Source of the DNA: Platycnemis pennipes
Lineage: Eukaryota; Arthropoda; Insecta; Odonata; Platycnemididae
Reading direction: 5' to 3'
DNA length: 64,000 nucleotides
Assembly (NCBI GenBank): GCA_933228895.1
Contig: OW121846.1
Coordinates: forward strand, 109,819,054-109,883,053
Position numbers and translations under genes: made by a program. The notes below the pieces were generated by a model. The model worked only from the letters and a program-made list of their open reading frames with translations, searched no databases and was not told the DNA's origin. This document shows positions 46,601 through 58,600 of this stretch, piece by piece (positions within the stretch are counted from its first letter, which is position 1; every line of letters starts with the position of its first letter).

Positions 46601-49600
46601 TACTGTGAATTACGACTTTCTTGTGTACAGTACCAGATGCGTTAGTACCCCAGATACTTTTGATGACAATTCGAATGAGATCCTGATTTTTAGTGTTTTT
46701 CGATCGTATCTTTTAATTTTTTCCATTTACAAAACCCCGTTTTAATAAACTTTTCGTTTTGGTCTCGCACAACCTCGGTAAAGAAAAGTCTACACACAAA
46801 GCAGTATGCTCGATCTTTTTCCACACTGTACTCCAACCACTGGTGTTTTTCATAGTAAGTGTCGGCAAATGATCGGTTTCTGTCTCCAAATAGTGTTTTC
46901 GGGAAATTAATTTTCAGTTGTTTCGGTCCAGTTTCCATAGTGCCAAGATCTGTCGGTTCAGATGCCCTTTCCTCGGTTACTTCCATTTTTTCATCTGTGG
47001 GTTTCGTTGAAGTTTCAAACGTTGACGGTGGAGAGGAGGGGAATGCGCGGTCGTCTCTGGGAGAATCATCATCTTCACATTGATCATTTCTTGGAGGGGG
47101 AGAGAGAGTTTTCTTGAAAAATGATCGAATATATCTGAAACTTTCTTCATCTTGCAACTAAATAAAAACAAAATAGAAGGGAAAAAGCACAGGATTGCGC
47201 GAAACTTAATCAACTGCACAACACTATAGTGCTTTCCGCATTTAGTTGACAGTATGGGCTCTCATGGAGATTCGTTTCCCATGTTAATCTCCGCAAGGGC
47301 GGAGGTGCGCTGTTGTCAAATGCAGCATTAAAATTAATATTGCACTATGCACTGTATAAAAATGTGCCATAATGCATAAAGAGACGTTTCATTTAGTGGT
47401 GCCAATAGTTTTTCGATACAGTTTATAAAAAAGTTTATAAAAATATTTCCTTAGACTTCCCCTAGAAACGCAGTTCTTTTCACTTTATTTTCTTCACTCG
47501 ATTGTCGGCAAACCGTTCCTCATGCCGGATTAAAACTTGTACATAAAGGTTTCTCATGCTATTTTCTTCGTAACAGTGCACATGTTTTTTGTGGTTAATT
47601 GAGCTAAAAGGTTGTTTTTCTGATTTAAATATCTTAAGGACAAAAATTTGAATTTTTGTAAGGTAAAAAGTAGTCGCCTGCTAACTTAGTGAGAAATCAT
47701 TTCCTTATCTCAATCGTGAAGGGAGTTACAACATTTTGATCTTAAGAAAAATTATTACGCGCCGTCGAGGCGCGATGTTTGCTCAGTCTGCAAGTGAAGA
47801 AGGAGGATATTAGCAACGGCAGCATCATATATCATATTTGAGATGTTTTGTGACTTGACTAAATTGCTTCGAGAGGGAGGTAAGGGGATTCAATGAGCGT
47901 GAAAGGTGGGGAGGGGAGGAGGGCTCTTCTTGTCTCACGAAGGGGAGTATGGTAATCGATGATGCTCTTGCATAAGATTATGGTTACACATGAGATCATA
48001 CTTGTATTACCATTTTAATAAGAATAGTGTTTTTAGAACTGCAAGAATGTATTTACTACGAGCTATTTACTATTTACTATGAAAGGTGGGGAGGGGAGGA
48101 GGGCTCTTCTTGTCTCACGAAGGGGAGTATGGGAATCGATGATGATCTTGCATAAGATTATGGTTACACATGAGATCATACTTGTATTACCATTTTAATA
48201 AGAATAGTGTTTTTAGAACTGCAAGAATGTATTTACTACGAGCTAGTGTGCTCCCGCTACCTCTCGGCCTGAGTCTCGGAAGTTAAAAAAAAGAGAGGTA
48301 AAATTTTCAGAACAACATAGCTTCGGATTCCTTGTGATGAGCGAAATACATTGTGATCATGAATTTTAACACAACTAGGCAAATATCGCAACACGGATAT
48401 ACAAAAGGGATTGTACGTCTGATTCACAACTAAACAACTCTAAGATTCACTACTGAATGCTCCACGAATTACTATGGCTTACGGCTATGGAGCTTATTCC
48501 ATGCACGTCAGTGACTGACATTAGTTTTACTTGGTGAAATAAAGGGCGGGAAAGACTGGCCGATAAACGGAATGGTAGAAAAATAAGGAGAATTTCCTAT
48601 CCCAGTTTCTCCCTGACTGATACGAGGATTCCCTGATTTTTCCAGAAATTCGAAATCCACAAATTCAGGTAACCTGCGCCAAACCTAGCAACTCAAGGCT
48701 GGTAAAATCAGTTTACCAGCGTTTCTCCAACCTGCGTTCATAGGACGAACTTGATACTCAAGTTACTAGCATATAGGCAAGGGTTACTGGCTTTCCAACC
48801 TAGTAGTGTGAACGGGGCCAAAGGGACCGCACCGCCGTGCTGTGGCTCGGCTGCAGGCGAGCGGTTGCCAGCGCTGTGTGAAGCGTGGCCACCACAATTT
48901 CGATATGTCTAATTTTTCTGGGGGGGGGCCACGAGCCTTCTGGGGGGGGCCCCCCCAGGGACCCCCCTAGCTACGCCCATGCTGAAGGCCTTATTTCGCA
49001 ATACAATTACTTTCATAAGTTGTTGTGTGCATTTCGGCCTCTTTCTGTTCAGATTATTGTAAATTTGCCTATTGAAGATGCTGACGAAGTGGTTAAACCG
49101 AAATGCCGAAATTTTTGGTCGATGAAAGCGAACTATGTGGTTTTAGCAGATTCGTGGAGAAGTGCTTTGCCTACCAGCCGCAGAATGCTCTTTTGAATTT
49201 TGAATATTATTTAAAAATTGGGTGTAGGGCCCCAGAGGAGAGTACTGAACATAATCTGGGAATAAAATTCCGTATAATACATTGACAATAGTACATAATT
49301 GCTTACAGTTTGTCTAATAGACTAAATCAAAAAACAGAATCCAGTTTGCTGCGGAGCTTCTGAATATGACCCTCCCAAGAGACTTGGCAATCTAGAGTGA
49401 CATGTAAGAAGGAGGAACTATCATTTTGTGGAATATATTTACCATAAATATTAACAGAGATAAGTGATTGATGTTTAATCTTATTAGAGAAATAAATTAA
49501 ATTTGATGAGGAGGGAATTTCGGTTATGCCACTCTTGTAGGAGAAGTGCAGTGTTACAGGATCTTTAAGTCAAACTTTCAATAGATGAGGCAGACACTAA

Positions 49601-52600
49601 AATATTGGCATCATCAGTGTACAGTGCTGGAAGTACACCTGGTACTGATTTGTTCATATCTGGGAGGTCATTTATATATAAAAGGAACAGCATTGGTCCC
49701 TCAAAAGAACCCTGTGGTACACCTGACTTTTTTTTCAGGCAACTTTTTTCTCAGGGGACACAAAGTTGGTCCCATCTAATGTAAGAACAGCACTGTGATT
49801 CTATCTCTTAGATAAGATTTAATCCAACTATATGCAGTGCCTCTGATACCAAAAGTTTCTAGTTGTTGCAATAACATTATGATTTACACAATTGAAGGCT
49901 TTAGAAAAATCAAACAACAAGATTAGGGATTCTAGTCTGCTGTCCAGGTCGGCTAATATTTTATTCACAACATGGTAAGTGGTGGTAGTTGTGGACCTTG
50001 ATTTCCTAAAGCCATGTTGTGATGTGGATGGTAAATTTTGGGATTCTAAGTATGTCATAAGATGAGAATAAAAAACAACCTCAAAAATTTTGCCAAATTG
50101 ATTTAGTAAGGAAATGGATCGATTGAGTTTGAACAGTTGAAAGCTTTGCTACAGGTGAAAAAGTCTTGGTATAATCTACTTCTTGCCTTTGGAAGCATCC
50201 CTTAATGAGTAGCCTTCCTTCTTTCAATATTCCCATCCCATAACAGTTAAAACCCATTTACAATCAATTGGAGTTTTACTTTTAGGCATGGAAATTAAAT
50301 CCCATGTTTTATTCTCAGTAAGTGCATCTAGTTCCTCATTTACAGCTGCCAGCCAGAGATCTCTGTTATACCTGAATTTAACACATTCATAATCCACTTA
50401 TACTTGTCTAGGTCAACTTCCTGGTTATCATTGATTCCTGCAAACTCAAAAACATCATTATTTCTTAGTTCTCTGTCATCTTTCCAATTATCAACAAATT
50501 TACCAGCTCTACACAATGCAAAATAATCATTTAGATGGGCAGACCTCATTCTGACTCTGGTGCCCCTCCTGACACCTTGAACTTAGCCTGGTTCTACAAA
50601 CTCTTCGATTTGTGTTTCATCGTCCACTACTAAGTCTTACTAAGCTTTACTTCATCTTCCACTCCTGAAACTGTCCCCTCCATATCCACATCATCTAAAT
50701 TTGAATGTTTCTTTGTCGGAACCAGCAACAATATCGCTGGTGAAGTCTTCACGGGTTCTCCACCGGGTCAGGGAAACGGCTAAGGCCGACGTTTCGATGC
50801 TAACACTGTCATCGAAACGTCGGCCTTAGCCGTTTCCCTGACCCGGTGGAGAACCCGTGAAGACTTCACCAGCATTATACGCCGGGACAAAACAAGATCC
50901 TACAACAACAATATCACCATCATAATTTCCACCATACACATCAATTAAATCATCAAACTTATTTCTATTTTCATTAAATGTCTCATGTTTAGCATTAATA
51001 ATTTTCTTATCATCTACAGACCATAATTTATACCCATTGTCACAATATCCCAGCATTATACACTTTCTCACCCTAGAATCAAACTTGCAAGCCAGCTGTT
51101 TATTTTTATTCGCATAAGAAAAACAGCCAACCTTTAATTTTGAGAGATTATGCTTCTTTCCTGTCCACAATTCAAAGGGGACAAAATTCTCTTTAAGCGA
51201 TCTTGTTGGAGACATGTTCAACAAATAAACTGCAGTTAATAATGCTTTAATCCAAAATATTTTTCTTAGATTGCTGCCAAACAACAGACATCTAGCTTTA
51301 TCAAGCAATGTCCTGTTGAGGCGTTTTGCCACTCCATTTAACTGTGGAGTCCCTGGAATTGTTAATTCATAGACTATACCCTTTTCAAGGAAGAAAAATT
51401 TTAATTCCTTGTTCACATACTCCGCCCCATTATCACATCTGAATTGACTAATACCTATGGGAAAGATCACCGAGGCTCTGGCAACATAGGACTTGATACA
51501 ATGAGTAACTTCTTGGCTTTCCTTACTCTTTAAACCATACACTGCAACATAGTGCATATAATCATCAGTAATGGTCAAAATGTATTTCACACCATTATTA
51601 GCCATTGGAGTGATCAGCCCACACAAATGACTATGGACCCGTTCAAGGGGTCTGGTGGTTCTCGGTCGAGTGCCATCAAATGGCAGCCTAGTTTGCTTGC
51701 CTTCAATACACACCTCACAGAGGTGATTGCCATCACATCTCTTTTGCTCCACTCCATCCACCATGTCACTGAAGCATTTCATATTGTCTAAGCCCTAACG
51801 ACCAAGCCTTCAATGCCCGAGTTCCTCTTCCCTTGTTACCATTGAAACTTCAGTGTGGTCGACTAACCCCACATCGAGCACAAACAAATGCCATTTCAAA
51901 AATCCCACAGCAAGGACAGTGTCACCATGTTCAATATAAAATTTGTCATCACCACATGAAGTCCAGTAATCATCCAAATTCAAATAAGGTGTTGAAAGGA
52001 GGTTATGAGAAAGTTCATCAACAATTAATATTTCAAAATCAAACCTTCTAGCAATGCCATCAACAACCGTTTTCCCAATAAGAATACCTTTAGAATATGC
52101 CATGAGGAAAACATTTGTTTTGGCAATTAGTATCTTAACTGGGTGGCGAATTACTTTTTCATCGACACAGGAACATCAGTTTTCACTAGATGTTTGGTCG
52201 TACCAGAATCCAAAGTGAACATGACACTCTTCCTAACATTACTAACCATAGCTCTTTCAATTCCTTGTGTGTCACTCGTGAGATGTGACTCAACCACAAT
52301 TGTATTTGTTATCTCATTATCCTCTGAACTACAGAAATTGTAGCCATGGCTTTTCTGTCCCCCATTGTTGTTCTTGGCCACTGCAGACGATGCTCCAGCA
52401 GACGCTTCTCGTCCACTACTGCTTTGATTGTGCCTGGCTTCTCCTCCTCGTCCTCCATGGCCTGAGTGTCCTCCTCGTCCCTGGAATTGGCCCTGGTGAT
52501 GTCCTCATCCTCCTCCATGGCTTTCTCGTTGTCCTCGGTGGTACTGTCCACCACAATGAGCTCCTCCTCTTCTTCGACTCCAGCTATCTAAGGCCCGGTG

Positions 52601-55600
52601 CCCAAATCCCCCGCAATTGTTGCAATTACTTATAAGGAAATGGGTGGTATCTTTGATTGCAACCTGAAAGAGCTGAGAAACTACTGGTGGTAGCCCCGGT
52701 GAACTTTGAGGGTCCTGCACTCTTGCGGCAGGTTACCTTGTGGTCGTCCACCATGCTTCTCATCAGTGCCAAGGTTAGAATCAACAGATTAACTACCTCC
52801 TGTGCATGAATAGCAGTCACAAGAGTACCACAAGCTTCTTGTAGAGAAATAAGAGCCATCTGAGACTCTTCCATTACTAATCCGGTATTTCTTAGACTCT
52901 GGACTAGTCTATCAAACCTGTTGTAGTAGTCCGAAAATGACTCCTTTGAGGGTTCCCACTTCATGGTAGGATACTTGCTACTGAGTGCTACCGTGTTGCT
53001 TCCTCTTTCTGATTGTGGCATTATCTCTGGGTTCACCAAGCCCAACATTTACAATCAGCTTGGGCAAACTAGCCCTTACATGCTCAAGGCAGCCCTCATC
53101 TCTGAGAGCATTCACCATAAGGAACTTCCAACCGTCAAAATTCCTTCCTGCAAACTGAGGAACACCACTATTTCCTCGTTTGTCTTCCATGCTTAATGTG
53201 GACGGACTGTCAAACAAAATTATACCACAAGTGAGCCTTGGTAAGGTTCAGATCCTCCTAATCTCTTTTACAGCAAAAAGAAATTAGAGTGGGTGCCGGC
53301 CCAGAGCAGTCAAACTCCTTAATATGAGCAGTCAGTTTGGACACTTTTGTACGTACAAACTTTCTTTAACCAGTGGGAACTTCCCGGGTGACAAGCCCTT
53401 ACACACTAGTAAACACTTAGATGACCTGGCTCGAACAACGTGTTTGCGTAGTAAAATTGGATTGATCAGGTCCGAACGAAATACCAGTTCAACACCTGTG
53501 TTTCCTTTCTTTCCCTTTTGGAATAATTTCACCACTTACTTCAACCACATTTAGCATTTCAAAAAAAACAAAGACAGAGTCGCACACTCGTGTGGTACCC
53601 GGCACTCTGCAAAACAGAAGTCTCACAAAGTTTTACAAAAAAATGTCTGTCTGTCAACAGGAATAACTTCCTGCTAACCAGAGGACACTCCAATAATATA
53701 ATGCCAATGGTCGCGCAGGGTATTTCGTTATCCCAGTCCTATTCCGATGCATCAGCTTGATTAACACATACCTAGCATTGCTGAATGCAAGAAAAGTGGC
53801 ATCATCATGGCCTTGAAAGGTATAGAGAAGCACAGCAGCCAGCTGTCATCTTGTGAGAAACTGCAGTAAGAAATAGAGTTGTGGGAATTCGAATACCCCA
53901 CGCGACCATTCTAGGATTAACTTCATTATGCATAGGCTTCACTGTAATAGATCAGTTTTTACAATTATAAACTTTACATTTTTCTGGTGATGAAAGTTCA
54001 TATTAGACTAGATACTTATTATTGGTGACAAAGTGTAAATTCAACCATTAGTTGTGTGCCATGGCATAATTAGACTATTTATATGTTTCTGTATGCATAT
54101 CATTGAGATTGTAAAATTATCGTTTTATGAATTGAAGCTTATGCACTTTATTTTGAACTTTTTTGGGAGTGTTTTCATTCCTTTTTTCAGAATACTCTTT
54201 CTGTATCTCTTTTGTTCTCTTTATTTTCAGGTTTTGGATTTTCGTCACAGTAAAATCAAAACCTTGCTTGAAGTTTCGGGACCCAATTTTTTGCGTGAAT
54301 TGTATGGAGGTTGGAACTTGATAAAAACAATTGAAAATATGACTAATTATCCAGAACTTGTTACATTGGAGCTCTCAGACAATCAGCTTGTGGCAATTGA
54401 AAATTTAGATGTCTTGACAAATTTGGAGTGAGTACAGTAATGACTCTTTAGTTATAATTTTCCATTCATGTACATGTTGCCCTTTTTGGGAGATTTATGG
54501 ATGTCATGATCATAGTTATGTGGTATATCTGTTATTGTGTCTATGGCACAAAATTGCTAATTGTCAAGTGTGTGAATTTTGCGGTAAATTCAGTTGTTTC
54601 AAAAGACTGCAGGGAAAAACGCTGGTTCAGGCACTGGTTTTGAAGCATTTGAGATGATTTTAGTTTTGGAGACAAAATTTCTGTTTAAGGGTTACGTTGA
54701 GTTTTCTTGGTCTTGTCTTGACTAGTCTGACCAGTGTTTGGAAGGTGTACTTCATTATTCATCGATTTTCTGTTCCATTATATTATGTACGCGATGTACC
54801 TCCTTTTCATTAGTACTCCTGATCTCATCTGCATACCTAGAATGCCTTCGTGGTGATTTTGACCACATTTGATAGATCATAAGGATCATATATATTTCAT
54901 TCTTCCCAAAGGTAATTAGAGGACCATTATGTAAAAAAGTCATTTAGCCACAAATAGCACAAAATTTAGCTTTCGAGTAAGTGGGAGGGTGGGGTTCTTT
55001 CTAGAAATGCTTTTGATAATTAAAAGTAATAAATGTTATGAACTTCTGAAAATAATGAATTTGACTTTTGCTTTTTTTAAGCCATTAGATTTTTCATTTT
55101 TAGAGTAGAATTAAATCAGACTTACAAAGCATAATTTTGATTTTGAATTCACACTTCTGAAATTGAAATAAATTGTTCAGGAACCTTGAAATTGAAAGGA
55201 AGAAATAAAAAAAACTTGGAGTTAGATGATTATTTCATGTTGAAAAAATGAGCATGTGACTTCAGGGATTCATAATATCTTTGTCACTGACCTTCTGTGC
55301 AAGCTTGGAACTCATTAAATGGCTTAGTTTCAAGAGGGTGGAGGTTCATATTCAGGGAGGAAGCTATCAACCTTGCCATTACTCTCTGAATACATTCTAT
55401 GCAAGGCATATACCTTTCACAAAATGGTTGAAAGGCATCTAATGGGGTGGAAAAGGGATACTGGAAGGAAGGTAGGTAGACTATTGCCCTTGTTAAACCA
55501 TGAAAGTGACCATTGCAGCCCACCCCCTTTAAGCTTGAGATAATGAAACGGACTTCTCTTGCCTGTTATGTATATATTGATTAACATCGATATGTATTGA

Positions 55601-58600
55601 TTGTATGGCATATCCTGGGGCATTGGAACAAGTCAGTAATAAAAGTGTCTCCACATGGATGTTTGTCCTTTTTCATTGCTGATTCCCTCACCTAAAGGTC
55701 CAAAGGGATCTAACGTGCTGTCAGGATTGGGATGCTGATGTAGTTGTCAAAAGTAGTGACCAGCGAGCAATTGGAAGAAACAAAGAATTGTAATGATATT
55801 CATTTTGATGGCAAGGACTGGAAAAATACCCCATCTTTTTGGAAGCACCTTCTATACCTATCCTTGCTCATTTAATTTTTTGATTTAAAATTAAACCAAT
55901 TTCTTCAAATGAGGTGGGGAATATGTTTTTTAAATAATTTAAGTCATATATAGTTTCAGTCATTTCTTATTGATTGTAAAACACACCCTATGAAATACAA
56001 TGTGTTCAGTTATTATGCATGAGGTAAAGAAAAGATAGGCTCCAAATCATCATCGAAAATAATTAATCATGTTGGAAACCATCTTTACCCGACTGCAAGG
56101 AAGTAGATTCACTCTCCTCTCCATACTGTCACACATGGTGCTGGACATGACCATAATCAAATCTGAGCTAGGAGAGGTGAAGTTCGAACCGAGCTTCACC
56201 TTTCCTAGCTCACCGAACTGAATTATGAAAGTTGAGAGCAAGTGAATGTTTTACCAGCTGCCCACCAAATTTTCTAGTCAGGCCCACTTTGTTGCTCTTG
56301 GTTCTCAAAAAGTTATGTCGTTTACTCATTTTCTTCCTCCGACTTCTGAGTGACAAATGTATTTTAAATAGAAAATAGTTTCCTTTGGCTGTACATATTC
56401 TACATATCTTAAAGAGAATTGTATTTTAAGAACTGAAAAGAATCCACCTAGAAAGCATATTTGTGAGGAGCTGGAGCATTAGTTAAACTTGTATCCTCAG
56501 TCTCTTTGGGAAGAGGAGTATAAATTAAGGTAATCCATTTGATAAACTTGTGCTCTGTGTTTAAAATGTATTATCAGTACCCAATATTGATATGTCAGCT
56601 TTCAAATATGAACCTGGAGAATGAGAAAAGAAGATAATGTAAGAATGAAAAATGTGAACTAGTCAGAAAGGCTGCAGAAAATATTGCACATTGATTAAGC
56701 TGAGCTCAGTAGATGGATTGTTCTCATTTTTGAAAGTATGAATGGTTTAGGAAATTGAAAATACATTTTTAAAAGTAATTCAATTTTACAATAGGGCTGA
56801 ATGTTTTGGTTCCTGCTGTCATTGTTCCAGGTAATCATACTTCTTTCATTGCTGCTAGGTATTCCACCAGCATTGTCAAGTAAATGGATACTCATTGACT
56901 GCTAGCCCACACCCATGTGTGTTCCTAATCACTCCACATGTCTTGCATTGACTATCTTTAAATTTCCTCTAAAAGTCTTTATTTTCCTGGAATTTAAAAG
57001 ATTTTATGACAAATTTGCATTGAAGCAAACACTTCATAAAAAACTGGCTTTTAAAGTCTCAGCTGAAAATTTGATGAAGGTGTTAAAAATTTAAGCTCTT
57101 TTACATTTAGGAACAATATTACCCTTTTGCACTGCTTTAATTTTGTTTGTACTTCAGATTACTCGTCATGTTAATCCTTTTGTGGGATACTATTTTGTAA
57201 TGTGAAGTTGTTAGTTTTTTTACTCCAGCAAACTGTATTGTTTTTGTATAATTATATTTTTTCAGTAATTATCATCTTACACTTCTATTTCTCCTTTCCA
57301 AAACTCCATCCATGCAAACATAACATTTTACTGAGAAATTTTGGTATGCATTATGGCTTTTGGCTATTCTACTATTTGCCAATTTCATTTCAGGTCCCTT
57401 GATTTATCATTCAACAGGATTGAGCATATCGATGGGTTAAACCATTTGACAAAGTTGAAGAAGTTGTACCTAAATGGCAACAAAATAAGCAAAATAGAAA
57501 ATTTGAGTAACCTGGGAGCACTGGAAATGCTAGAGCTTGGTGATAACAAAATCAGGGTTTGTATCTGCTGAACTATTGATTGAGTCCTCATTTCAAGTTT
57601 CCTCTATAAAATCTGTAAAAAAATTGAGCTCACCATGGTGAGGTGGGAGCGAGCATGACTTATTTCAATGAGCACAACATTATTTTGCAGCACATAGAAA
57701 ACCTAGAAGGCCTGAATGTGCTAAATGAGCTGTACCTGGGGAAGAACAAGATCGGCAAAATTCAAAATCTAGGCCATCTTGTTTCATTGAGGCTATTAAG
57801 CTTACAGGTGTGTTAACAAGTATACACAAGAGTATTAGCAAGTATAAAAGATTTAGTGATTAATCATTCCTTGGATTTCTGACTTATCTGTTTTAAAAAT
57901 GATCAATTATAGAGATGTATTGAATCCAGTTTTTTGGTTCAGGTGAAGTTCTTAGCTATGGTTCTGAATGTATACATAAACTAAAGAGTTTCCTGGTAAA
58001 ATGGTCCTATGCTCTCCAGGAATACCTTAATAATGAATAAGTATGGCAATATGCTCAGATTTAATGTTTTTTTGGGATTCTGTATAAGTTTAGCTATAAA
58101 ATATATCGAGTTTATCTGACAATGTTATTTTATGAAGAAATCCTTGCATGGAATGATACTTATACAATACCTTAATTCCCAGGGGAACAGGATCTTGAGA
58201 ATTGAAAATCTCTCCACATTGATCAATTTGAAGGAGCTTTATGTATCTGAGAATGGCATTTCCAGGATAGATGGTTTAGAGAGCCTGAAGGGATTGAACT
58301 TGTTAGATGTTTCACATAATAAAATTTCTCACTTGGAAAATATTGAGCACCTAACATTGCTTAAGGAGTTGTGGGTAAGTAGTTCATATATACCATGTAT
58401 GAATAATTTATGCTCCAGAGGAAAATAAGTTGTGTAGTGCAGGGGCACAGCAAGGGGGGGTGTTTTGGGGTTTGGGGGTTCCTCTGGGGGCAGATAAACC
58501 CCCAAGAGGAACTGCAAAATTTGGACAAACTTGCTATAAATCTTGTAAACTTAACATTTCTTTGTAGCTGTAAATAAACAGACTTTCTTTACGTTTCAAT

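Larger units (their letters stand above)
44467..48981 (-). mobile_element. hAT transposon, complete, with 17-bp TIRs and 8-bp TSD
   Basis: The left end CATGGGCGTAGCCAGGG (44467) and the right end CCCTAGCTACGCCCATG (to 48981) are inverted repeats with one mismatch. They are flanked by identical 8-bp copies of CTGAAGGC (44459-44466 and 48982-48989), the hAT target-site length. G-rich runs lie just inside both ends. The 4.5-kb element sits in sds22 intron 2 and its transposase is on the minus strand. A 166-bp segment is tandemly duplicated near the 5' side of the transposase. Confidence 0.9.
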
